Shown piece after piece: positions 34,886 through 43,488 of a stretch of DNA of 64,000 nucleotides; position 1 is the stretch's first letter, and the number at the start of each line of letters is the position of its first letter. Origin of the DNA: Flavobacteriales bacterium. Lineage in GTDB: Bacteria > Bacteroidota > Bacteroidia > CAIKAF01. The notes below the pieces were generated by a model. That model was given only the letters and a program-made list of their open reading frames with translations. It had not been told where the DNA came from and did no database searches. The stretch lies in assembly GCA_022402535.1 (NCBI GenBank), contig JAKRSD010000020.1:478345-542344 (forward strand). Reading direction: 5' to 3'. The translations under genes and the position numbers were made by a program.

Positions 34886-35797
34886 ATGAGAAAAATTTTA
34901 TCCATACTGGCCGCCAGTTTTTTAACTACAGGTGCCGTGCTGGCTCAGAATAACACCAATATTACCCATTGGATGTTTGCCCGTTCCAACTTTAATCCCG
35001 CATCTACGGGCATGAACAAGGGCATGGAATTTATGCTTTGGGATCGCGAACAGTGGTGGGGATTGGAAGGTCGTCCCTCTTCGCAGATGCTTAACGCTGG
35101 TGGTTATGTACGCGCTATACATGGCGGAATCGGAGCTACGGTTTCGTTTGATCGGGTTGGTTTTCAGAGTAATTTGCATTTCAGGGCAAATTATGCGTAC
35201 CATGCCCAGTTGAATGAAGATATGTTTTTATCGATGGGAATAGGAGCCGGATTTGTGTACACCAACACCCGCACAAACGGACTGATTTTTTCAGACCCTA
35301 ATGAACCTGTACTCAACGGATTTAACGAAAATGCCATACGCCCAGATGTGGCCGTTGGTCTGGAGCTGATGCACAAAAAATTCATGGTGGGGATTTCGGC
35401 TACGAACCTGATCGGTTCGCCCGGAAGTAAATACCCTTATTTTGCCCGCGGATTAAACCTGTACGGAAATTACTCTTTCAACATCAAAGGTAAAGCCCGA
35501 TTGGTTCCCGGTGTATTGTTGAGAAGCCCATTCTTTACCACTCAGTTTGAGGTTAATACATTGGCGTATTTCTTGAAAGACCGTGTGTGGGGTGGGGTGG
35601 CGTACCGTTTTCAGGATGCTGCATCAGTTATTGTAGGTGCCGAAGTATTTAAAGGGCTCCGCATCGGATATTCTTTCGATTACAGCCTTGGCGGGATTCG
35701 ACCATACAATTCGGGTACACACGAAATTATGTTGATGTACTCCTACAAAAAGCCGCGCAAACCTAAGCCGTCTTTCAACAATCCACGGAATTTTTAA
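34886..35797 (+). CDS. PorP/SprF family outer-membrane protein
   Basis: 303 residues, signal peptide to about 20, then a predicted outer-membrane beta-barrel. The family signature FNPASTGMNKG (about 32-42) and the DREQWWGLEGRPSS block are visible, and the C terminus is a GTHEIMLMYSY strand plus a basic tail. SprF is needed to export the adhesin SprB in Flavobacterium, and PorP works with PorE in T9SS. Here it closes a cassette with two T9SS cargos and a PorE-like partner, so a cargo-specific role is likely (inference). Confidence 0.9.
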   Translation: MRKILSILAASFLTTGAVLAQNNTNITHWMFARSNFNPASTGMNKGMEFMLWDREQWWGLEGRPSSQMLNAGGYVRAIHGGIGATVSFDRVGFQSNLHFRANYAYHAQLNEDMFLSMGIGAGFVYTNTRTNGLIFSDPNEPVLNGFNENAIRPDVAVGLELMHKKFMVGISATNLIGSPGSKYPYFARGLNLYGNYSFNIKGKARLVPGVLLRSPFFTTQFEVNTLAYFLKDRVWGGVAYRFQDAASVIVGAEVFKGLRIGYSFDYSLGGIRPYNSGTHEIMLMYSYKKPRKPKPSFNNPRNF

Positions 35798-35848
35798 TTC
35801 CGGAACATTTCCTTTTTCTGCTTATTTTGTCCCTGAAATTTAATTCAG

Positions 35849-36787
35849 ATGGGCGAATCGGTGTTGATTTTTGTTATAGCCTTGGCAGGATTGCTTCTTT
35901 CGGCGCGTTTATTTACATCGGGTGCCGAAAAAGTGGGTCAATATTTTAAACTTTCTCCTTTTGTCATCGGAGTTTTTATCATGGGGATAGGCACTTCGTT
36001 GCCTGAACTCGTTTCGGCCTTGTTTTCGGTACAAAAAGGCGTTTCTCAAATTATTCCGGGCAACATATTGGGCGCCAATATTGCCAATATTTTACTTATT
36101 CTGGGGGTAGTGGCAGCCTTCAGCAAAAAAGGAATTGAACTCAGCAGCCGATATATCATGATAGATCTGCACTATCTGCTCGGCACGGCTTTGCTATTTA
36201 TTCTGATGGCTTATGACGGACAGATTTCAACCGGAGAAGGCGTTTTATGTCTTATGGCTTTTTTGATTCACACGCTTTATTTATTGCGCAGTGGGGATAT
36301 AAAAGATTCTGCGCCCAAAGAAGAACCGGTTCATATTCCCTTTCCGGTGAAAGAATCGCTGATGATGGCGGTTGCCGCTGTGGGAATTTATTTTTCAGGA
36401 GAATACACCGTTACTTCATTAGAAAAAATAGCCCTGGCACTGGAAATTCCGGCAGCAGTTATCTCCTTAACCTTGTTATCACTGGGAACCACCCTGCCCG
36501 AACTGGCGGTGAGCTTTATTCTCATCCGCAAAAATCAGCAGGAAGAAGCCGTCGGAAACGTATTGGGTTCCTGTATTTTCAATGCCACCATGATTCCCGG
36601 CATTGCGTCCATGATAGGGGTTATTGATGTCCCCAATGAACTTTTAGCATTACCCGTTGCCGTGTTTTTGGGCGCCACTATTTTCTTTTATCTGCTCACT
36701 AATGATAAAAAAATTTCCACCTGGGAAGGAATGCTTTTTGTATTGTTTTACGTGGCTTTCCTACTTAAAACAGCAGGAGTGATATAA
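35849..36787 (+). CDS. Calcium/sodium antiporter, YrbG-like (CaCA superfamily)
   Basis: 312 residues, about ten membrane helices. Two inverted alpha-repeats are clear: GTSLPELVSALFS with GNILGANIANILL, and GTTLPELAVSFIL with GNVLGSCIFNATM. These are the ion-binding motifs of the cation/calcium exchangers. It likely exchanges Na+ (or H+) for Ca2+ at the inner membrane. Followed 14 bases later by the ArsC-like gene. Confidence 0.92.
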   Translation: MGESVLIFVIALAGLLLSARLFTSGAEKVGQYFKLSPFVIGVFIMGIGTSLPELVSALFSVQKGVSQIIPGNILGANIANILLILGVVAAFSKKGIELSSRYIMIDLHYLLGTALLFILMAYDGQISTGEGVLCLMAFLIHTLYLLRSGDIKDSAPKEEPVHIPFPVKESLMMAVAAVGIYFSGEYTVTSLEKIALALEIPAAVISLTLLSLGTTLPELAVSFILIRKNQQEEAVGNVLGSCIFNATMIPGIASMIGVIDVPNELLALPVAVFLGATIFFYLLTNDKKISTWEGMLFVLFYVAFLLKTAGVI

Positions 36788-36801
36788 CCAAAAAGAAAAA
36801 G

Positions 36802-37143
36802 ATGTTAACAATCTGGCATAACAACCGATGCGGAAAAAGTCGAACCGCCCTTCAGATTCTGGAAGAAAAGGGCATTCCGTTTGAGGTAAAAAAATACCTC
36901 GAAACCCCACCTTCTGAAAAAGAAATCAAAGAGGTGCTCAAGAAAACAGGATTAAAAGCCCACGATATCATCCGTACGGGCGAAGCCGTTTACAAAGAAA
37001 ATTTCAAAGGCAAAAACCTGAGCGAAGCCGAGTGGATAAAAGTGATGACAACACATCCGATTTTAATAGAACGCCCCATTGTCATCAATGGCGAAAAAGC
37101 GGTAGTGGCCCGTCCGCCCGAAAAAGTGTTGGAAATTCTGTAA
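36802..37143 (+). CDS. ArsC/Spx-like thioredoxin-fold protein (arsenate reductase family)
   Basis: 113 residues. The nucleophile cysteine C10 lies in HNNRCGKSRTAL, the equivalent of the ArsC HNPxCGTSR motif. R58 region RTGEAVYKE, then LIERPIVI and VVARPPEKV provide the arginines that bind arsenate in ArsC. Because ArsC-type proteins in Bacteroidota are often outside ars operons, and no other ars gene is present, arsenate reduction is uncertain. Probably co-transcribed with the antiporter. Confidence 0.85.
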   Translation: MLTIWHNNRCGKSRTALQILEEKGIPFEVKKYLETPPSEKEIKEVLKKTGLKAHDIIRTGEAVYKENFKGKNLSEAEWIKVMTTHPILIERPIVINGEKAVVARPPEKVLEIL

Positions 37144-37175
37144 AAAGCCTCCGGTAAATTCCCGGTGCGAATGCG

Positions 37176-37183
37176 TATTTTTG
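37176..37183 (+). promoter_or_regulatory. -7 element of mutS
   Basis: TATTTTTG matches TAnnTTTG. No TTG is seen at -33. It makes the TTG codon at 37181 an impossible start. Confidence 0.5.
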
Positions 37184-37189
37184 CACACT

Positions 37190-39805
37190 TTGGCAAAGCA
37201 AAAAGCAAATAGCACTCCTTCGGAAACCCCGCTCATGAAGCAGTACAACGCCATTAAGGCGAAGTACCCTGATGCCATTCTGTTGTTTCGGGTGGGCGAT
37301 TTTTACGAAACGTTTGGCGAAGATGCCATCAAAGCTGCCCGCACCCTCGGTATCGTGCAAACCAAACGCGGAAACGGTTCGGCCACCGAAATCGAATTGG
37401 CGGGTTTTCCTTACCATTCCCTAGAAAATTATCTGCCCAAGTTGGTCAGAGCGGGTTATCGGGTAGCTATCTGCGAACAGCTGGAAGATCCCAAAATGAC
37501 AAAAACCATTGTTAAGCGCGATGTTACCGAAATGGTTTCGCCGGGGGTTTCGTTCAGTGAACATGTGCTTAATCCTTCCGCCAATAATTGGCTTTGCGGA
37601 TTTTATCCCGAAGGAAAAGAATACGGCATCGCCTTTTTGGATGTTTCTACGGGAGAGTTCTCAGCCGGGCAGGGCGACAAAGCCTTTATGGAAAAACTGC
37701 TTCAGTCGTTTTCTCCTTCCGAAGTGGTGGTGCCACGTGCTTTCCAGCGGCAGTTTTCTGAACTTTTTTCGGGCGATTACCACGTGTTTACCCTCGAAGC
37801 CTGGATTTTTGAACACTCTTTTGCCCGCGATTTATTGTTGGCTCAATTCGGTACACCCAATCTGAAAGGTTTTGGTCTCGATGAATACGAAACGGCCGTA
37901 ACCGCCGCGGGGGCCATTCTACATTATTTGAAAGAGGCCCGCCACGATAAGCTTCCGCATATTCATCAGATTTCGCGCATTGAGCAGGATAAATTTGTTT
38001 GGCTCGATGCCTTTACGGCCCGAAATCTGGAACTGGTTCATTCGACTAACGAAAACGCCACCACGCTGTTTTCGGTGCTGAACAGAACCCTCACCCCGCC
38101 CGGAGCCCGAACCCTCCGCCGTCGTTTGCTCATGCCTTTGAAAGATCCGGTATTGATTAACGAACGGTTAAATGTGGTGGATTTTCTACATCAACATCCC
38201 GAATTCCGGAATCAGGTAGCCGAAGGCCTAAAACCTTTCGGCGACCCCGAGCGCATTACCGCCCGCTTAGCCACAGGAAGGGTTACGCCCCGCGAACTGC
38301 TCCAGCTCAAAAGGGCGATGGAATGTATCCAATCCGTAAAAAAACTATGTGCCGCTTCCGGAAATGAATCGTTGAAAGCCCTTTCCGACAGGCTGAATCC
38401 GGCCCGTACCGTGGTGGAACGCATAGAACAATACCTTGAACCCGAAGCGCCCGCAGCCATCAACAAAGGCGGGGTGATTAAAAAAGGTGTAAATTCCGAA
38501 TTAGACGAACTCAGAAACATAGCGTTTTCCGGCAAAGATTATCTGGTGCAGATGCAAATCCGCGAAAGCGAAAAAACGGGCATCAGCAGCCTGAAAGTGG
38601 GCTTTAATAACGTATTCGGATATTATATTGAAGTAACCCATACCCATAAAGAGAAAGTTCCGCCGGAGTGGATACGCAAGCAGACGCTGACGGGTGCCGA
38701 GCGATACATCACGCCCGAACTGAAAGAGTACGAGGATAAAATATTGGGTGCCGAAGAAAAAATTCTTGCCTTAGAAACCCGCCTATACAACGAACTGGTG
38801 GTGTCTATGGCGGAGTTTATTCCATATATACGCCTGAATGCCTCTGTGGCCGGTGAGTTGGATTGTGCTTATAGTTTTGCCGAAGCGGCAGCGGAATTAA
38901 AATATGCCAAACCGTTGGTGAATGATAGCTTTGCGCTCAAAATCATCAAAGGCCGGCATCCGGTGATTGAAACCCGCCTACCTGCTGATCAGCCGTATAT
39001 TCCCAACGATATTTACCTTGATACGGAAGAACAGCAGGAAATCATCATCACGGGTCCGAACATGAGCGGTAAATCGGCCCTGTTGCGCCAAACGGCCCTG
39101 ATTGTGCTGATGGCTCAGGCGGGCAGTTTTGTACCGGCCGAAGAAGCCGTAATCGGCTATTGCGACAAAATTTTTACTCGGGTAGGGGCCAGCGACAACA
39201 TGAGCGCCGGCGAATCTACTTTTATGGTGGAAATGAACGAAACCGCCAACATTCTCAATAACCTCAGTGCCCGCAGCCTGATTCTGCTCGATGAAATCGG
39301 GCGCGGAACCAGCACCTACGACGGAATTTCCATAGCCTGGGCCATTGCCGAATATATTCACGAACACCCCAAATTCAGGGCAAAAACCCTGTTTGCCACC
39401 CATTACCATGAACTGAATGAACTGGCTAACCGCTTTAAGCGGATTAAGAATTTTCATGTAAGCGTAAAAGAGGTGGATAACAAAGTGGTGTTTTTGCGTA
39501 AGCTGATGCCCGGAGGCAGCGAACACAGTTTTGGTATTCATGTGGCCGAAATGGCGGGTATGCCAAGGGGTTTGGTAAGCCGGGCCAACGAAATACTTTC
39601 CGGATTAGAAAAAAGCAACCGCGAAGGTAAAACCGCCAAAACCACCCCGGCGAACGATAATTTCCAACTCAGTTTTTTTCAGTTGGACGATCCCGTACTG
39701 CAAAATATCCGCGAAGAAATCAGCCGTATCGACATCAATACGCTCACGCCGGTAGAGGCACTTATGAAACTCAATGAGATTAAAAAACTGAGCGGGTTGA
39801 AGTAA
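37190..39805 (+). CDS. mutS: DNA mismatch repair ATPase MutS
   Basis: 871 residues from TTG 37190. MutS recognises mispairs and starts repair with MutL. The mismatch-binding F-Y-E (GDFYETFG) lies near residue 38, Walker A is GPNMSGKS (622-629), Walker B LLDEIGRGTST lies near 700, followed by FATHYHEL. The C-terminal region ends with a short helical tail (EALMKLNEIKKLSG). The start is uncertain: the TATTTTTG box at 37176-37183 puts transcription at about 37188-37190, so TTG 37190 (MAKQKANST, a common form) would be almost leaderless, and ATG 37235 is the next choice. Its last 98 bases are repeated at 41194-41291. Confidence 0.95.
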   Translation: MAKQKANSTPSETPLMKQYNAIKAKYPDAILLFRVGDFYETFGEDAIKAARTLGIVQTKRGNGSATEIELAGFPYHSLENYLPKLVRAGYRVAICEQLEDPKMTKTIVKRDVTEMVSPGVSFSEHVLNPSANNWLCGFYPEGKEYGIAFLDVSTGEFSAGQGDKAFMEKLLQSFSPSEVVVPRAFQRQFSELFSGDYHVFTLEAWIFEHSFARDLLLAQFGTPNLKGFGLDEYETAVTAAGAILHYLKEARHDKLPHIHQISRIEQDKFVWLDAFTARNLELVHSTNENATTLFSVLNRTLTPPGARTLRRRLLMPLKDPVLINERLNVVDFLHQHPEFRNQVAEGLKPFGDPERITARLATGRVTPRELLQLKRAMECIQSVKKLCAASGNESLKALSDRLNPARTVVERIEQYLEPEAPAAINKGGVIKKGVNSELDELRNIAFSGKDYLVQMQIRESEKTGISSLKVGFNNVFGYYIEVTHTHKEKVPPEWIRKQTLTGAERYITPELKEYEDKILGAEEKILALETRLYNELVVSMAEFIPYIRLNASVAGELDCAYSFAEAAAELKYAKPLVNDSFALKIIKGRHPVIETRLPADQPYIPNDIYLDTEEQQEIIITGPNMSGKSALLRQTALIVLMAQAGSFVPAEEAVIGYCDKIFTRVGASDNMSAGESTFMVEMNETANILNNLSARSLILLDEIGRGTSTYDGISIAWAIAEYIHEHPKFRAKTLFATHYHELNELANRFKRIKNFHVSVKEVDNKVVFLRKLMPGGSEHSFGIHVAEMAGMPRGLVSRANEILSGLEKSNREGKTAKTTPANDNFQLSFFQLDDPVLQNIREEISRIDINTLTPVEALMKLNEIKKLSGLK
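39708..39805. repeat. Left direct repeat: 3' end of intact mutS
   Basis: The last 98 bp of mutS, matching 41194-41291 at 93 positions. The five differences are at 39730, 39745, 39748, 39797 and 39802. In the mutS frame they are ATC/ATT, CTC/CTT, ACG/ACA, TTG/CTG and AAG/AAA, all synonymous. Confidence 0.95.
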
Positions 39806-39853
39806 ACGGGAGGAATGCGGATAAGACTTCTTTTTTGGGCCGGTTTTTAAAAA

Positions 39854-39950
39854 GTTTCAATTGCTTTTTCAATTTTTAAAAAAACAGAAAAGTTTCAATT
39901 ATAATTGAAATATTGGTAATTTTGCTCACATATTTAATGTATAATTGAAA
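39854..39950 (+). promoter_or_regulatory. Promoter with TTTCAATT half-site array for the AAA/DUF4143 gene
   Basis: A perfect 18-bp palindrome, TTTCAATTATAATTGAAA, lies at 39893-39910. It overlaps the -33 position and ends 6 bases before TAATTTTG (39917-39924), a matching -7 box. Further half-sites are GTTTCAATT at about 39854, TTTCAATTT at about 39868 and TATAATTGAAAC at about 39939-39950, the last only a few bases before ATG 39955. This arrangement is typical of an operator for repression. The binding protein is not identified. Confidence 0.55.
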
Positions 39951-39954
39951 CAAT

Positions 39955-41160
39955 ATGGATTATTTGGAGCGGCCATTATATATGGATAAAATCAAGCCCT
40001 TTATAGGCAAGTCACTAATTAAGGTGCTGGTGGGACAAAGGCGCGTGGGAAAAAGTTTTCTATTGATGCAATTACGCGATTATATCCAGAAAAATGAACC
40101 GAACATTCAAATAGTATACATCAACAAAGAGTTGCACGAGTTTAAACACATCAAACAGGCAGACGATTTATTTCTTTATTTGGAAGAACGCGTTCAAAAA
40201 AACAAAAAAGTAGCCCTTTTTATTGATGAAATTCAGGACATAGATTCCTTTGAAACAGTATTGCGCGATTTGGTGACCCGATCAAAATATGACATCTATT
40301 GCACGGGAAGCAATGCAAATCTGCTATCAGGAGAGTTGGCTACTTTTTTAAGTGGCCGTTATATTGAAATCAAGGTGTTTGGGTTAAGCTACTCGGAATT
40401 TCTTCGTTTCAATGAGATGAAGGATACTCATGATGTGTTTCAGTACTACCTACTGATCGGGGGATTGCCCTATCTGAAAAATTTAAGCCCTGAACAAGCC
40501 GTAGTATATGAATATCTAAGCAGTATTTACAATACCATTTTACTCAAGGATGTGGTGAAACGGTTTAATATCCGTAATGTCCGTTTTTTGGAAAATCTGG
40601 TTTCCTTTTTGGGGGACAATATCGGAAGCCTGGTTTCATCAAAAAAAATAAGTGATTATTTAAAATCCCAACAGGTCAGAATGTCTCCCCAGGTTGTAAT
40701 GGACTATCTGGGCCATTTGGAAAGTTCCTTTCTTGTTTCCAAGGTGCGGCGGACAGGAATTGAAGGCAGAAGGATTTTTGAGGTTGGGGAGAAGTATTTT
40801 TTTGAGGATATCGGATTGCGAAATTCAATCATTGGATTTAAAACAACTGATATTCACAAAATTCTTGAAAATGTGGTGTACCTTCATTTACGGATGGCCG
40901 GATACAAGGTAACCGTAGGATTTGAAGACAACAGGGAAATAGATTTTATTGCCCAACGTGCCGGAGAAAAAATTTACATTCAGGTAGCCTACCTTCTCAC
41001 AAACGAACAGACCATGTCTCGGGAGTTTGGAAATTTATTGACAATCCAGGACAATTTCCCCAAATATGTAGTTACGATGGATCAAACAACCGAAACGGCA
41101 ACTTTTAAAGGAATTGAACGCATTCATGTAAAGGAATTTTGTTTGCGATTGGGGGTATAA
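39955..41160 (+). CDS. AAA_14/DUF4143 ATPase
   Basis: 401 residues. N-terminal AAA ATPase: Walker A GQRRVGKS (27-34), Walker B ALFIDEIQ (87-94), sensor CTGSNANLL (117-124), then SGRYIEIKVFGLSYSEF. The C-terminal half is the DUF4143 module. Its end, REIDFIAQ then IYIQVAYL, follows the layout of a restriction-endonuclease-like fold, but the lysine of a PD-(D/E)xK site is not conserved (QVAY). Such ATPases are abundant and mobile-like in bacteria and archaea; their function is unknown. The gene lies between two copies of the mutS 3' end, so it was inserted there. It has its own palindromic promoter region. Confidence 0.9.
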   Translation: MDYLERPLYMDKIKPFIGKSLIKVLVGQRRVGKSFLLMQLRDYIQKNEPNIQIVYINKELHEFKHIKQADDLFLYLEERVQKNKKVALFIDEIQDIDSFETVLRDLVTRSKYDIYCTGSNANLLSGELATFLSGRYIEIKVFGLSYSEFLRFNEMKDTHDVFQYYLLIGGLPYLKNLSPEQAVVYEYLSSIYNTILLKDVVKRFNIRNVRFLENLVSFLGDNIGSLVSSKKISDYLKSQQVRMSPQVVMDYLGHLESSFLVSKVRRTGIEGRRIFEVGEKYFFEDIGLRNSIIGFKTTDIHKILENVVYLHLRMAGYKVTVGFEDNREIDFIAQRAGEKIYIQVAYLLTNEQTMSREFGNLLTIQDNFPKYVVTMDQTTETATFKGIERIHVKEFCLRLGV

Positions 41161-41193
41161 TTGCCGTAAAATGGTTTTAAAACAAGAAGTCTG

Positions 41194-41291
41194 TCCGCGA
41201 AGAAATCAGCCGTATTGACATCAATACGCTTACACCGGTAGAGGCACTTATGAAACTCAATGAGATTAAAAAACTGAGCGGGCTGAAATAA
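41194..41291 (+). pseudogene. mutS: Displaced 3' end of mutS (right direct repeat)
   Basis: 98 bp encoding the last 32 residues of MutS and its TAA stop, with no upstream coding sequence. It matches 39708-39805 except for five bases, all synonymous. This is a remnant of the mutS allele that was cut off when the AAA/DUF4143 gene came in. It is unlikely to be translated. Confidence 0.92.
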
Positions 41292-41353
41292 CGTTTCGTT
41301 TTTCGCTAACTTGTGCAGATAAACCCAAGCTGAAATCATCAAAAACTAAGCGT

Positions 41354-42268
41354 ATGAAAAAGCTGACAATCACATTTTTATTGATGTGTTGCCAATGGGT
41401 GGCACAAGCCCAAGTTTTTGCCCCTGAAGGGAGCAAGTGGTGGTATTGTTGGAGTGGTTTAGGCCCAGACCGTTATACGGACTCTTTAGTCTATGTAAAT
41501 GATACTCTTATTGGAAATTATGAGTATAAAAGAATTCAGGGAGGCGGGTATCTCCATTTCATAAGAGAAAACGGGGATACGGTTTTCAGGCACTACGGAG
41601 GCGAGGACTACGTGTTATATAATTTTTCCATGGAGGTAGGCGATACCCTCAAAATGGAAGACGGGGAAACGGCCATGTATTATTTTTTTCCGCTGGGAAG
41701 CTACGTTACTTTTGAATTGACGGAAAAGGGAAAAATGGAATTAGGCGATGATTCAGTCAGTTATTACATAATGAAAGCCATATCAACGGATTATGATTCT
41801 GTAAACGTTTTTGGTGTCGTTCCGGAAGCTACAGCGACATATATGGTGGCAGAGAAAGTTGGTCTTTTAAGTCCGGGGAAACTGTTACCTGTTTTCACAG
41901 GTCCTACAATGGATTTACACATTCCTTTTCTTACCCGATTTGACACATTAAACACTATCGGTGTTTATGTAGATCCATGGTTTCTTTCCTGCGGCTGGTT
42001 GGATGTGGAAGAACAGACAATTCAAACTTCTGTTTCGGTTTACCCCAACCCCGTTTCGGATGTGCTGAACTTGGTTTCCTCGTATTCTGAAATTACATAT
42101 ACGGGATACTTATCCGATATATGCGGTCGTAAAGTCATTGAAATCAGATCTACACCGCCCTCAGCAACAACCATTATTTCCACAGAACATTTACCCTCCG
42201 GAATTTATGTGCTCAGTCTTTCCGATTCAAAAGGAAATCGACACAGTGAAAAAATCATTAAGAACTAA
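41354..42268 (+). CDS. T9SS type A surface protein (GxxW-type), copy 1
   Basis: 304 residues. Signal peptide ending AQAQ (about 20), then FAPEGSKWWYCWSG, the opening also seen in the proteins at 42273 and 15206. The body (about 30-225) is rich in aromatic residues and beta strands, with no enzyme motif. The C terminus is a T9SS type A domain (VSVYPNPVSDVLNL to the KIIKN end). Followed after 4 bases by a paralogue, so an operon. It begins 62 bases after the mutS remnant, so before the insertion it lay directly behind mutS. Function unknown. Confidence 0.82.
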   Translation: MKKLTITFLLMCCQWVAQAQVFAPEGSKWWYCWSGLGPDRYTDSLVYVNDTLIGNYEYKRIQGGGYLHFIRENGDTVFRHYGGEDYVLYNFSMEVGDTLKMEDGETAMYYFFPLGSYVTFELTEKGKMELGDDSVSYYIMKAISTDYDSVNVFGVVPEATATYMVAEKVGLLSPGKLLPVFTGPTMDLHIPFLTRFDTLNTIGVYVDPWFLSCGWLDVEEQTIQTSVSVYPNPVSDVLNLVSSYSEITYTGYLSDICGRKVIEIRSTPPSATTIISTEHLPSGIYVLSLSDSKGNRHSEKIIKN

Positions 42269-42272
42269 ACGA

Positions 42273-43229
42273 ATGAAAAGCGTTATCTGTTTTTTGATTG
42301 GGTCTTTTTGTTCCCTGTGGATATATGCGCAGGAATGGCCTGCCCCCGGCGCCACCTGGTATTTTGATCAGGAATACGGTCTGTGCTTTGGACGAGAATA
42401 CAGCAAATGGAAATATGTGGGCGATTCCTTGAAACCCGAGGGAAGGAAGATGAATTTTGTGCGCGATGTAGCCAGACTGGCTTATCTCGCTCCCGGCTTG
42501 GTGTATAAAACCTTTTTTCAGGAAGAGCAGTTTTTTTTAGATAGAAACGACAGTCTTTTTTACGGAAATTCTTTTCTTATCGCAGATTTCAACAGAGTAA
42601 CCGGCGATTCCACGTTTTCTCCATACTACGCATTGCCGCTGGAGTCTTTTTGTAATGAAACGGATTCGTTGATGGTGCTTCAAAAGCCTTTGGTAACGGC
42701 ACATGGTGTGCAAACCGTAGGAAATCGTTCGTTCAAATGGTACAGAATCCAATACCTGTCTGTTTCGCCCGAAGACCAAAGCCTTATTGCGGTAGAAAAA
42801 GAATTTCATCAACGCTATTTTACGCCCGAACAGTGGTTTCTGACCCGGGCGGAGTGGATGTTTTGTGGAGCCATTATTGAATACTGCTACGATGTGTTTC
42901 AATGTTATCAGGACGATTTCATGTCTAATTCCACCTGCTCATCAGCAGATTATGCGTGGGAACACCTAAATACAGAGGAGCCCCTTGCGACAACGGCTGT
43001 TTCAGTTTACCCCAATCCTTTTTCAGATTCTTTCCGTTTGCAGAATACGGCCGAAACCCCCGTTCAATATGTACTTACCGATACGCAAGGCCGGGAAGTT
43101 ATGCGCTTTAATCTGCAGGCTCAGGAATCCCATATCATACAGACAAGTACGCTTCTGGCGGGGCTCTATTTTTTACGGGGAACGCATGTACTTGGAAATG
43201 TGTACACGCAAAAATTGCTGAAAAACTAA
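42273..43229 (+). CDS. T9SS type A surface protein (GxxW-type), copy 2
   Basis: 318 residues. ATG 42273 starts a signal peptide (SLWIYAQ), four bases after the previous stop; the frame is open further upstream but that part overlaps the preceding gene. The mature protein opens WPAPGATWYFDQ and has several cysteines (C31 region, C126-type, CQDDF, NSTCSS). The C terminus is a T9SS type A sorting domain (VSVYPNPFSDSFRL). Paralogue of the 41354 product and, more distantly, of 15206. Unknown function. Confidence 0.82.
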   Translation: MKSVICFLIGSFCSLWIYAQEWPAPGATWYFDQEYGLCFGREYSKWKYVGDSLKPEGRKMNFVRDVARLAYLAPGLVYKTFFQEEQFFLDRNDSLFYGNSFLIADFNRVTGDSTFSPYYALPLESFCNETDSLMVLQKPLVTAHGVQTVGNRSFKWYRIQYLSVSPEDQSLIAVEKEFHQRYFTPEQWFLTRAEWMFCGAIIEYCYDVFQCYQDDFMSNSTCSSADYAWEHLNTEEPLATTAVSVYPNPFSDSFRLQNTAETPVQYVLTDTQGREVMRFNLQAQESHIIQTSTLLAGLYFLRGTHVLGNVYTQKLLKN

Positions 43230-43246
43230 AGTTTCTTGTAAAAGTA

Positions 43247-43277
43247 TTTGCAAATTTATTTGTGAGTGTTACCTTTG
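43247..43277 (+). promoter_or_regulatory. Promoter of tRNA-Gly
   Basis: TTTG (43247-43250), 19 bases, TACCTTTG (43270-43277): the best promoter match in the window. Start is expected near 43283, 33 bases before the tRNA. Confidence 0.8.
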
Positions 43278-43315
43278 CTCTCCCAAAAGAAAACGTTCTT
43301 TACAAGGGAAAACAA

Positions 43316-43388
<73 letters not shown>

Positions 43389-43398
43389 CATGCAAAAT

Positions 43399-43425
43399 AA
43401 GGATACACCGTTATCCTTTTTTTTT
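43399..43425 (+). terminator. Terminator after tRNA-Gly
   Basis: Stem AAGGATA/TATCCTT (43399-43405, 43412-43418), loop of 6, then a run of nine T. It separates tRNA-Gly from tRNA-Leu, for which I see no clear separate promoter. Confidence 0.8.
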
Positions 43426-43488
43426 GCCTTTTCAGGCCGGTACGACAAGAGTCCCCATGCTCTTGCTCGTCAGTTCTTTCGCATTGTT

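Noticed and set aside
36802-37143. Arsenic resistance operon
   Set aside because: The ArsC-like gene stands with a calcium antiporter and no arsR, arsB or acr3.
41194-41291. Small gene behind the AAA/DUF4143 gene
   Set aside because: It is the duplicated mutS end; it has no own start signal and only 32 codons.
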